Shown one piece after another: positions 1 through 6,713 of a stretch of 8,076 nt of DNA. The position numbers were made by a program, and so were the translations under genes. The notes under the pieces are model-generated. The model saw nothing but the letters and a program-made list of their open reading frames with translations. It did no database searches and had not been told where the DNA came from. Positions within the stretch are counted from its first letter, which is position 1. Each line of letters begins with the position of its first letter. The DNA lies in contig CAZTYH010000090.1 in NCBI GenBank assembly GCA_964617565.1, positions 1-8,076 of the forward strand. The letters run 5' to 3'. The stretch comes from JAKJGV01 sp964617565 (GTDB taxonomy: Bacteria; Verrucomicrobiota; Kiritimatiellia; CAIQIC01; JAGNIJ01).

Positions 1-1120
1 TCACCGCGCTTTTCCGTTTGGCGATCCGGCGCTCCGCCCGCTGTTGCTGAAAATAATCAGCTCGCAGATATTTCAACGGATACAGCATTTGCCTTCGCAA
101 CGGTGAGTCTTTGTCCAACGCGCCCATTCGCGCAGCCCATGCGAAGCTGAACCCCAATGAGCACAGCAAGGTCAGGATCACCATCATCCTGGCCCGGCGG
201 CCCAGCCGTAGATGATGCTTCCATTTTTCGCGTCTTTTACGGTCTGCCAAGACAGGCACAAGCTCGATCAATGCAACTCCCGCCATGGCCATCATGGCAA
301 GATACAGGGCGAACTGGCGGGCGAAAACGAGCGGGATCAACAACCCGACCAATCCGATCGTCCACGACAACCGGCGCGTGCGGAAAGGCATCAGAATCCA
401 GGGCAGTCCGGGAGCCACTACAAAAGAGATGTAGTACTGGTTGTAACCTGCACCATGGAAAAGTCTGTCCTTGTAGATGCCGTAGTTGGTCGTTCCCAAA
501 AAAGAGTGCGGCTCATACCACGGAACGAATACGGCGGCATAGTTTGCGAGGATTGCCATCACAGCCGCGAATATGAAGGCCCCCGCCAGTCGCGGTGTTG
601 AAAAGTAATCCTTGCGCCGGATCAACAGCATGCACAACCAGGCAATCAGCAGGCGATCCACGGTTTGCCTGAAAGGAAAGATCGCCCAGACGGCCTGCGG
701 CTGTATCCATTGATGCAGCAGTTCGGATTTCGAGTACGCGGCCAATTCCTCGAAGCGCGCGGCATAATCCAGCGGCCACGAGAAGAAAACGAGTACGGCT
801 CCCATTGCTGCCATGAGCAGCCATTCGCGCTTGCCCGGCCGGGATTCGATCAGGATTCGAAGCAAAAATCCCCATGCCAGCAATACCTGCGCCCAGGCCC
901 ACGGCCTGTGGATCTCGCACATGAAAGCGGGCAACGTCATCAGCAGAAAAGGAAGACACGACGAACGGCGCACCAGCCAGATACCGCCCCACATCCACAG
1001 CGCCGCCAACCATTGCAGGCGCATGGAGTCATGCGGAAGCAGCCACTGGCCAACAATAACAAGGATTGTCCATCCCGCAAAAATCACCCAATCCATCTGT
1101 TTTGTGCGGGGAGCGATCAT
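1..1120 (-). CDS. Multispanning membrane protein, possible O-antigen polymerase/ligase-like or GT-C-like glycan enzyme (3'-truncated by window edge)
   Basis: Reading the minus strand from the ATG at 1120 gives an unbroken frame of 373 residues that reaches the left edge without a stop. I count about 11 hydrophobic segments: roughly 11-28, 35-50, 55-70, 73-92, 99-117, 155-168, 177-200, 228-246, 251-268, 269-291 and 311-330. They are rich in Trp and Leu and are separated by Arg/Lys-rich turns. Two longer polar loops lie at 118-154 and 201-227; the second includes PHSFLGTTNYG and FHGAGYNQYY. After the last segment comes a basic stretch, RAERRIAKRKSAV (361-373). Hydrophobicity and place in a glycan operon suggest a polymerase, ligase or lipid-linked glycosyltransferase at the inner membrane, but I recognise no diagnostic motif, so function is inferred from context only. 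The start is 1 nt after the dehydratase TAA without a visible Shine-Dalgarno, suggesting reinitiation. An in-frame ATG at codon 9 (1096) is an alternative start. Confidence 0.85.
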   Translation of the reverse strand, partial: MIAPRTKQMDWVIFAGWTILVIVGQWLLPHDSMRLQWLAALWMWGGIWLVRRSSCLPFLLMTLPAFMCEIHRPWAWAQVLLAWGFLLRILIESRPGKREWLLMAAMGAVLVFFSWPLDYAARFEELAAYSKSELLHQWIQPQAVWAIFPFRQTVDRLLIAWLCMLLIRRKDYFSTPRLAGAFIFAAVMAILANYAAVFVPWYEPHSFLGTTNYGIYKDRLFHGAGYNQYYISFVVAPGLPWILMPFRTRRLSWTIGLVGLLIPLVFARQFALYLAMMAMAGVALIELVPVLADRKRREKWKHHLRLGRRARMMVILTLLCSLGFSFAWAARMGALDKDSPLRRQMLYPLKYLRADYFQQQRAERRIAKRKSAV

Positions 1121-1121
1121 T

Positions 1122-3050
1122 TTATGATTTTACAGGTTCCGGAGCCGGGTTCGCAGCCGACATCGAAGATGCACCCTTGTACTCCGGCACAATTTCCGCA
1201 AGCACACGACGAATGATCTGCGTGTCGTGGCGCGCAGCGGCGTCCTGCAAACGTTGAATCGAGCCCGCCAAATTCTCGCGGGGTCTCTTTGACGACTGCA
1301 AGCGGCGTATCTTGGGATGAACCGTCCCCTCAACTTTTTCGCTCTGCATCCACAGCTCTTCCCGCATTTTTTCGCCCGGACGCAAGCCGGTAATCTGGAT
1401 GGCGATGTCTTTTTCCGGTTCTTTTCCGGCCAACCGGATCAGATCGCGGGCCATGTCGAGGATGCGAACCTGCTTGCCCATATCGAGCACAAAGATCTCG
1501 CCCCCCTCGCCCATTCCACCCGCCTGGAGAATCAACTGGGACGCTTCCGGGATCGTCATGAAATACCGCGTGATATCGGGATGCGTCACCGTCACCGGCC
1601 CGCCGCGACGTATCTGCTCGTGAAACAGCGGAATGACCGACCCGGACGAACCCACCACATTGCCGAACCGCACCGCCATGAAACGGGTTTTGGAAGACGG
1701 CCGTGACAGCAGCAGTAATTCAGCGGTCCGCTTGCTCGCCCCCATCACGTTCGTCGGCGAGACCGCCTTGTCGGTCGAGACAAGCACAAAGCGGGCTACC
1801 CCCGCCTCCTGCGCCGCATCCATCATAACCCGGCTTCCCACCACGTTGTTATGAACGGCTTCCCAGGGACTCCCCTCAAGGATCGGCACGTGCTTGCAGG
1901 CCGCAGCATGGAAAATCGCGGAGGGCCTGTATTGCGCGAGGACGTGACGCACCAGTTCCTGATCCTGAACACGGCCAAGCACCGGCTCGTAGTTCTGCCA
2001 GTTCAACTGGTGAACCATTTCCATCTCAATGTGATAGAGATTGAATTCGCTGGCATCGAAAAGGATAAGCTTCGCGGGTTTATAGCGAATAATCTGGCGG
2101 CACAATTCCGATCCTATCGAACCTCCCGCGCCCGTCACCAGAACGGTCTCGCCACGAATGTAGTCGGCTATGCCCTCCGTATCCAGGTTCACCGGGTCGC
2201 GACCAAGCAAATCCTGGTAGTCCACTTCGCGTAACGACTGAATGGTAACCCGCCCATCAATAATCTCGTCTATGCCCGGCAACGTTTTGAAGGGAACGCC
2301 CGCCTCCTCGCAGATTTCCACGATGCGACGGGTCTGGTCGCCGCTCGCCGAAGGAATCGCAATCAGCACTTCGTTGACTTCGTATGCGGAGATTACGGAT
2401 TGAAGATCGGCAATCGGACCATGAACCGGTATCCCGTGCAGCGTGCGTCCGATTTTGCGCTGGTCATCATCGAGGAAACGCACGATTTCGTGCGTCGCCG
2501 ACATTCGATACAGGATATCACGTGCCAGCGCTTCGCCGGCGTCTCCCGCGCCGATGATGGCTACACGCGTCGGCTTTTCAACCCTTCGCCAGGGCAGCCA
2601 TGAACCACTGGAGTCGCCGTTTCTCGCACGACGCGCAAAAGCAACTCGAATGGCGATGCGCAATCCGCCCGTAAAAAGAAAAGTCAGAATCCCCGACATG
2701 AGTATCACGGAGCGCGAATACTGGCCAAATCGCTTCCACAAGACGAGAATTGCGAAGACGGAAACCATTCCCAGAAGCGAGGCTTGCAACGTGCGGGTGA
2801 TTTCATGAAGGCCCGTGTACCTCCACATTCCCCGGTACCGCCCAAAGACCATGAAGATGACCATGTGTAGCGGAACGACCAGCGGCCACAACGCGTGAAG
2901 CTGGCGGACATGCAACGCCCGCAAATGGCCGTCAAAACGGATGAGATACGCCACATAAAGAGCGAGGGCAAAGAGCACGGCATCCGCAAATACCATCAGG
3001 TAAAAATGCGGATTTACAAATTGCCGCCAGAATCGTTTTCTGTATTGCAC
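1122..3050 (-). CDS. FlaA1/CapD/PglF-type membrane-anchored nucleotide-sugar 4,6-dehydratase
   Basis: This 642-residue protein matches the large CapD/WbpM/PglF group, which typically converts UDP-GlcNAc to UDP-2-acetamido-2,6-dideoxy-4-hexulose. Four N-terminal membrane segments (about 17-37, 53-70, 91-106, 115-137) precede a first Rossmann region with IIGAGDAGE (165-173). The catalytic SDR domain has TGAGGSIGSE (306-315), HAAACKHVPI (381-390), STDKAVSPTNVMGASK (425-440) and LRPGEKMREEL (556-566). Asp427-Lys428 and Met436-x3-Lys440 show the Met-for-Tyr replacement typical of the large members. I chose the GTG at 3050 because GGAGG stands 9 nt upstream and the first membrane segment then sits at the family's usual place. 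The frame is open further upstream, but only through the aminotransferase 3' end and the N gap, so that extension is false. The C-terminus has a short Ala/Pro/Ser-rich tail. It begins 20 nt after the aminotransferase stop; the next gene starts 1 nt after its TAA. Confidence 0.95.
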   Translation of the reverse strand: MQYRKRFWRQFVNPHFYLMVFADAVLFALALYVAYLIRFDGHLRALHVRQLHALWPLVVPLHMVIFMVFGRYRGMWRYTGLHEITRTLQASLLGMVSVFAILVLWKRFGQYSRSVILMSGILTFLFTGGLRIAIRVAFARRARNGDSSGSWLPWRRVEKPTRVAIIGAGDAGEALARDILYRMSATHEIVRFLDDDQRKIGRTLHGIPVHGPIADLQSVISAYEVNEVLIAIPSASGDQTRRIVEICEEAGVPFKTLPGIDEIIDGRVTIQSLREVDYQDLLGRDPVNLDTEGIADYIRGETVLVTGAGGSIGSELCRQIIRYKPAKLILFDASEFNLYHIEMEMVHQLNWQNYEPVLGRVQDQELVRHVLAQYRPSAIFHAAACKHVPILEGSPWEAVHNNVVGSRVMMDAAQEAGVARFVLVSTDKAVSPTNVMGASKRTAELLLLSRPSSKTRFMAVRFGNVVGSSGSVIPLFHEQIRRGGPVTVTHPDITRYFMTIPEASQLILQAGGMGEGGEIFVLDMGKQVRILDMARDLIRLAGKEPEKDIAIQITGLRPGEKMREELWMQSEKVEGTVHPKIRRLQSSKRPRENLAGSIQRLQDAAARHDTQIIRRVLAEIVPEYKGASSMSAANPAPEPVKS

Positions 3051-3070
3051 GTCCTCACCCCTCCGGGGGT
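3051..3070 (-). promoter_or_regulatory. Shine-Dalgarno of the dehydratase gene within a small hairpin
   Basis: The whole 20-nt spacer between the aminotransferase TGA (3071-3073) and the dehydratase GTG (3048-3050) holds a strong GGAGG ribosome site at 3060-3064, ending 9 nt before the GTG. On the mRNA, ACCCC (3066-3070) can pair with GGGGT (3057-3061) around a CGGA loop, placing the ribosome site partly in a 5-bp stem. This site decides the start codon. The hairpin's regulatory role is inference. Confidence 0.6.
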
Positions 3071-3270
3071 TCAACTTTTCGCAACAGCCAGCTTCATAAC
3101 TTCGCGCACGACTTCNNNNNNNNNNNNNNNNNNNNNNNNNNNNNNNNNNNNNNNNNNNNNNNNNNNNNNNNNNNNNNNNNNNNNNNNNNNNNNNNNNNNN
3201 NNNNNNNNNNNNNNNCTCCGGGGGTTCAACTTTTCGCAACAGCCAGCTTCATAACTTCGCGCACGACTTC
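3061..3270. repeat. 55-bp direct duplicate flanking the first gap (3061-3115 = 3216-3270), assembly overlap
   Basis: The two copies are identical over all 55 bases and abut the Ns on the left side of the gap (first copy) and the right side (second copy). Each contains the last 15 codons and stop of the aminotransferase gene. This is the signature of two contig ends that overlap by one k-mer length and were scaffolded instead of merged. It should not be read as a biological repeat. Confidence 0.93.
3116..3215. other. Scaffold gap of exactly 100 N (artifact, likely no missing sequence)
   Basis: One hundred Ns sit between identical 55-bp sequences. The round size is a usual placeholder. Removing the Ns and one copy rejoins the aminotransferase stop and the dehydratase start with a normal 20-nt spacer, so probably nothing is missing here. 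Confidence 0.95.
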
Positions 3271-4428
3271 ACCCGTCCGGCGCATGTCTTCATCCGTCAA
3301 TGTGGGATGCACGAGGAACATCAAACTTGTTTCTCCGAGACGCTCTGCCGCCGGTAACCGTTTCGCCGACGCCAGGTTTTCTTTCTGAAAAGCTTTCTCG
3401 AGATAGATTTCGGGGCAAATGCCCGTGAAACAAGGGATGCCGCGGGCCAGCACCTCGCGCAGGATCCGGTCCCTGTCCCACCCGCCCTCCAGGCGTTCCG
3501 GCTCCGCCCATGCATAATGCTTGTAGTAGGAAGCATGTATGTGGGAGGGCGGCACGGAAATGCGCAGGCCCGGCACATGTTTGAATGCCTCATCCAATAG
3601 TGCGGCATGGCGCCGCCTTGCCGCCACCCAATCGGACAACTTGCGCAACTGGATTCGACCGATCGCCGACTGCATTTCCGTCATACGCCAATTCGTGCCG
3701 AACGATTCATGCACCCATCTAAAGCCGGGGCCGGGATTCTGTTGCTGCATCAATTCGTAATTCTTGCCGTGATCCTTGTAAGACCATGCCTTTCTCCAGA
3801 TGGCCGGATCATCCGTCACGAGCATTCCACCCTCGCCACCCGTGGTCATGATCTTATCCTGGCAAAATGAATAGGCGGAGACATGCCCGAAGGATCCGAC
3901 CACGCGACCTCGACAGGTCGCGCCATGAGCCTGTGCGCAGTCCTCGATCACTTTCAGCCCGCGATCGTTTGCAAGGGCCATGATTTCTTCCATCTCGCAG
4001 GGGCGGCCCGCGAGATGAACAACAAGGAGAGCTTTTGTCGCAGGCGTGATTGCGGCGCGCAACGTTTCCGCCGTCACATTCTGACTTTCGGAATCCACAT
4101 CCGCCATGACAGGCCTTGCGCCACGGACCACCACGGCGCTGGCGGAGGCTATGAACGTTCGGCAACTCACCACGACATCGTCGCCGCGACCGATGCCCAG
4201 GGCGAACAACGCGGCCTCCAGCGCGACCGTGCCATTCGCCAGCGCAACGGCATATTTCACGCCGACATGTTTCGCAAACTCCTGCTCGAAAAGACGCCCT
4301 TCCGTGCCGGTCCAATAGTTGACTTTTCCGCTCCGCAACACGGCTTCGACGGCAGCGCGCTCGTCGTCCGCAAACACCGGCCAGGGAGCAAAACCGCCCG
4401 AACTTTTCTGTGACGCTGATTGGTTCAT
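3226..4428 (-). CDS. DegT/DnrJ/EryC1-family PLP-dependent sugar aminotransferase
   Basis: This 400-residue, complete protein is a fold-type I PLP aminotransferase of the sugar aminotransferase family. These enzymes transfer an amino group, generally from glutamate, to a keto-sugar nucleotide in the cytosol. Visible motifs: VNYWTG (36-41), ANGTVALE (64-71) for phosphate binding, IEDCAQAHGA (161-170) with Asp163 expected to contact the PLP ring nitrogen, SFCQDKIMTTGGEGGM (187-202) with Lys192 as the Schiff-base lysine, YKDHGK (217-222), and GTNWRMTEMQSAIGRIQL (244-261). Length is normal for the family. The ATG at 4428 overlaps the preceding TGA as ATGA, suggesting translational coupling to the SDR. 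The last 15 codons are repeated at 3071-3115 only because the assembly duplicated 55 bp. Together with the downstream 4,6-dehydratase it probably makes a 4-amino-4,6-dideoxy-HexNAc nucleotide; GDP-perosamine-type substrates are an alternative. Confidence 0.95.
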   Translation of the reverse strand: MNQSASQKSSGGFAPWPVFADDERAAVEAVLRSGKVNYWTGTEGRLFEQEFAKHVGVKYAVALANGTVALEAALFALGIGRGDDVVVSCRTFIASASAVVVRGARPVMADVDSESQNVTAETLRAAITPATKALLVVHLAGRPCEMEEIMALANDRGLKVIEDCAQAHGATCRGRVVGSFGHVSAYSFCQDKIMTTGGEGGMLVTDDPAIWRKAWSYKDHGKNYELMQQQNPGPGFRWVHESFGTNWRMTEMQSAIGRIQLRKLSDWVAARRRHAALLDEAFKHVPGLRISVPPSHIHASYYKHYAWAEPERLEGGWDRDRILREVLARGIPCFTGICPEIYLEKAFQKENLASAKRLPAAERLGETSLMFLVHPTLTDEDMRRTGEVVREVMKLAVAKS

Positions 4429-5632
4429 CCCGCGATCGTACTTCCCGTTTCAAGATGCGATTTCACCATTTCAGCAAGGCCATCCATGGCCTCATCCAGT
4501 GTAACAACCGGTTTCCATCCCGATTGGGAGGTGAACAGGCTGCAATCCATTCCGTACCGCGCCGGCGGCTCATCAGAAGGCTGAACGTCCAACCGGGCGC
4601 CCTTCTGTCCAGTCCGTGCTGCGGCGGATATCGCTGCCTGCGCAATATCAACGATGGAAACAGGCGAACAACTGCTGATGTTGTAAACGGGAGCCCAGGT
4701 TCCGTGCGCCATATTCAACAAGGTCATCAGCGCGCGGACGGCGTCCTGGATGTGAATCAAATCAAAAAGCTGTTGCCCGCCGCTGATGCTTAATGTTGCG
4801 CCCTGCATCGCTTCGCGGATGAACTTGTGCGGAAGCTCGGCCCATCGCAATCCCTCCGCCGCACCATATAATCGGCCAAGCCGCACGGACACCGCGCGGG
4901 ATGCGCGACTGACGTCTTCAAGCATTGCGGCGAACTGCTCTCCGGCCCACTTATCCATTCCATATGTATTTGTCGGATCTACCGGCAGTGATTCCGGCCA
5001 TGGCGGAGGCCGTGACAAACCATACACGCTCTGGCTGGAAAGGAAAATGAAGCGCGGGATGTGAACACGCGCGGCTGCATATACCAGTTGCCTCGTCATC
5101 TCAAGGCTCCGCGCATGGCCTGCGCCGTCTTTCATATTGCGCTCGGCAGCGAGATGAAAAACGGCGTCCATATCCGCGAAGCGGGCATCATGCACATCCA
5201 CTTTTTCCACCGGCCAGATGAGCAGGCGCTTTTCCGGCTTCGGCCAGATCGCGGCTGCGCGTTCTGCCGAACGGACCATGGCATGGACTTGCGCAATCGA
5301 GGTGTCTGCCAACAGTGCGTTCACCAGGTGCCGCCCCAGCCAACCGGTCGCGCCGGTCACCAGGACGTGCCGTCCCATGTCCGGATTCCAACCGGGCACT
5401 TGTCGCTCAGCCGCCGCGCGCAAATCGCGGTGCTCCACCACCGACACAATCCGCTCCGCAACCTGTCGCAAGCCTACGCGACGATGATTGATGCGCAGGC
5501 TTGCCGCCGGCATAGGCCAATCCATGAAGCTTCGAATGCCAAGATCCACTTCATTGAAGCCCATCATCGCGCGCAGGCCCGTGATGCCCGTGTAACGGCC
5601 GTTCATTTCGAAAAACCGCGGGCCTTCCGCCG
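4425..5632 (-). CDS. ATP-grasp C-terminus continuous with NAD(P)-dependent epimerase/dehydratase (extended SDR), second half of apparent fusion
   Basis: Numbered on the gap-collapsed 683-residue protein, residues 291-357 finish the ATP-grasp domain, including GFNEVDLGIR (306-315) and a VGLRQVAERI stretch (334-343). After a linker of about 10 residues an extended SDR begins: TGATGWLG (374-381) binds the NAD(P) cofactor, HLAAERN (441-447), LSSQSVYG (479-486), and the catalytic pair Tyr505-x3-Lys509 in TYGMDKW. Such proteins are usually nucleotide-sugar epimerases, dehydratases or reductases acting in the cytosol. No stop separates the halves. If translated alone, the SDR would start at the ATG at 5378 (317 residues, normal for the family). 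The ATG at 5606 is inside the ATP-grasp domain and is not a real start. Because a TGA lies in another frame at 5407-5409, a small indel could have fused two genes artificially. The stop overlaps the aminotransferase start by 4 nt (ATGA). Confidence 0.88.
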
Positions 5633-5787
5633 NNNNNNNNNNNNNNNNNNNNNNNNNNNNNNNNNNNNNNNNNNNNNNNNNNNNNNNNNNNNNNNNNNNN
5701 NNNNNNNNNNNNNNNNNNNNNNNNNNNNNNNNCCCGTGATGCCCGTGTAACGGCCGTTCATTTCGAAAAACCGCGGGCCTTCCGCCG
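5578..5787. repeat. 55-bp direct duplicate flanking the second gap (5578-5632 = 5733-5787), assembly overlap
   Basis: Both copies are identical over 55 bases and encode the same ATP-grasp residues, including EMNGRYTGI. The match length equals that at the first gap although the sequences are unrelated, which points to a fixed overlap or k-mer size in the assembler rather than to a repeat family. Confidence 0.93.
5633..5732. other. Second scaffold gap of exactly 100 N inside the ATP-grasp domain (artifact)
   Basis: The Ns interrupt the ATP-grasp coding frame just after its metal-site motif FFEMNGR. The same 55-bp sequence lies on both sides. The gap plus one copy is 155 bp, not a multiple of three, so the raw sequence shifts the frame although the collapsed one does not. 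Confidence 0.95.
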
Positions 5788-6631
5788 TCATGCGTCCCTG
5801 GAAGTTGACCGGCCCCCTCATCCCTTTTTCACTCAGGAAAGGAATGAGTGGCGACAACACCTCCCAGTAAGGCTCGTCATCTATCGGAACGATCTCGATG
5901 GGAACGCCGTCCTTCAAGCGGTTCCGGGATGCCATGCGCGCGAGCACTTCGCCATCTTTTGAAACCAGCCACTGGTACGAAATCTCGGCCACCTGAACAA
6001 GGCGGCTTTGCTCGATCGCTCTTCGGATCGTGGCCGACAAAGGATCGTCCTCGCGCGGGAGTGCGTAAGGTTGCACCACGTAATCGGGAGAGAGGCCCTC
6101 AAAATCTTTTTCCGCCTTGATGATCCGGATGCCGGAAGAAGCGGACCCCCCCATAGGCTTCGCGATCAGCGGAAAATGGATCAGTCCTCCGCGAACAGCT
6201 TCGGCGGCCTCTATGGGTGTGAAGCCGCTCAGGATGTGTGAACAGTACTCGCTGAGCGTGCGTCCCCAAAGACGCTTGTCGCGAAAGAGGCGGGTGAATT
6301 CCAACCCGCCCACAAGGACCTTTACCCCCTTCTCCTCGAAGCGCGGCGCATGCTCGGCGAGGATCGGAAGATCCGTATCCAAACCCGGGATCAACAGCTC
6401 CACGCCATGCTTCAAGCAGAGATCGAGTAATTGCAGCGGATAATCCGGCAAAGTGGAAGAAGGAACCTGGTGATGCTCATGACAATCATAGGCTCCATAG
6501 GCCAGCGCACTTGCATCATAGCCAACCAGGTAGAGAGGGAGCGAAGAAAGACGGCAGGAATGCACAATGGATTGTCCAATTCCACTCCCAACCGCCGTAA
6601 TCCCAACGCGCAATGGTTTAATTTTATTCAT
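5733..6631 (-). CDS. CPSase-like ATP-grasp domain, N-terminal half of an apparent ATP-grasp::SDR protein (runs into scaffold gap)
   Basis: ATP-grasp enzymes use ATP to activate a carboxylate as an acyl phosphate and join it to an amine or other nucleophile. This one resembles the carbamoyl-phosphate-synthase-like members found in polysaccharide loci. From the ATG at 6631: pre-ATP-grasp Rossmann-like region with VGSGIGQSI (14-22) and PGLDTD (82-87); DK (118-119); the ATP-binding region AKPMGGSASSG (157-167) with Lys158; VNFQGR (275-280); and the metal-site FFEMNGR (288-294) with Glu290 and Asn292. The frame enters the Ns after residue 299. Removing the Ns and one copy of the flanking 55-bp duplicate gives an unbroken frame into the SDR half, predicting a 683-residue protein. 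An in-frame TTG at 6667 would add 12 residues; I prefer the ATG, although its ribosome site is weak. It is 82 nt from the phosphotransferase stop. The substrate is unknown; a 4-amino sugar is one candidate (inference). Confidence 0.88.
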
Positions 6632-6713
6632 GTTTGTACTCGATATCGGCCGCAATAATGCCGTCAAAAGGCGGATAAATCAATGGTGATGCGATTCCCG
6701 GACAATGAGCCCG

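Noticed and set aside
513..1013. A 166-codon minus-strand frame
   Set aside because: It overlaps the membrane-protein frame in a different phase and its translation lacks any recognisable family features. The membrane-protein frame is longer, hydrophobic and continuous.
665..1216. Plus-strand frames of 100-180 codons antisense to the membrane-protein and dehydratase genes
   Set aside because: Their products are rich in Pro, Arg, His and Gln with no domain signature, as expected for antisense shadows of GC-rich genes.
1122..3239. A 705-residue dehydratase starting at 3239
   Set aside because: The extra N-terminus is an out-of-frame reading of the aminotransferase end plus unknown bases. The GTG at 3050 with GGAGG upstream fits far better.
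3061..3270. Pair of perfect 55-bp direct repeats, as in target-site duplication, att sites or a CRISPR-like repeat
   Set aside because: The copies abut the Ns on both sides, carry coding sequence of one gene end, and match the length of the duplicate at the other gap. An assembly overlap explains all of this.
5061..5750. A 229-codon plus-strand frame crossing the second gap
   Set aside because: It is antisense to the ATP-grasp/SDR coding region, runs through unknown bases and encodes nothing recognisable.
6631..6667. TTG start at 6667 for the ATP-grasp gene
   Set aside because: It adds 12 residues with no family counterpart and has no ribosome site. The ATG at 6631 puts the VGITAVGSG region at the normal distance from the N-terminus.
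6632..6713. Internal promoter in the 82-nt spacer before the ATP-grasp gene; TTGACGG occurs twice (6711-6717 and 6661-6667, minus strand)
   Set aside because: Both resemble a -35 box, but no acceptable -10 hexamer lies 16-18 nt downstream (TCGCAT and ATCGAG at 17 nt), and the first overlaps the phosphotransferase stop. Not strong enough to annotate.
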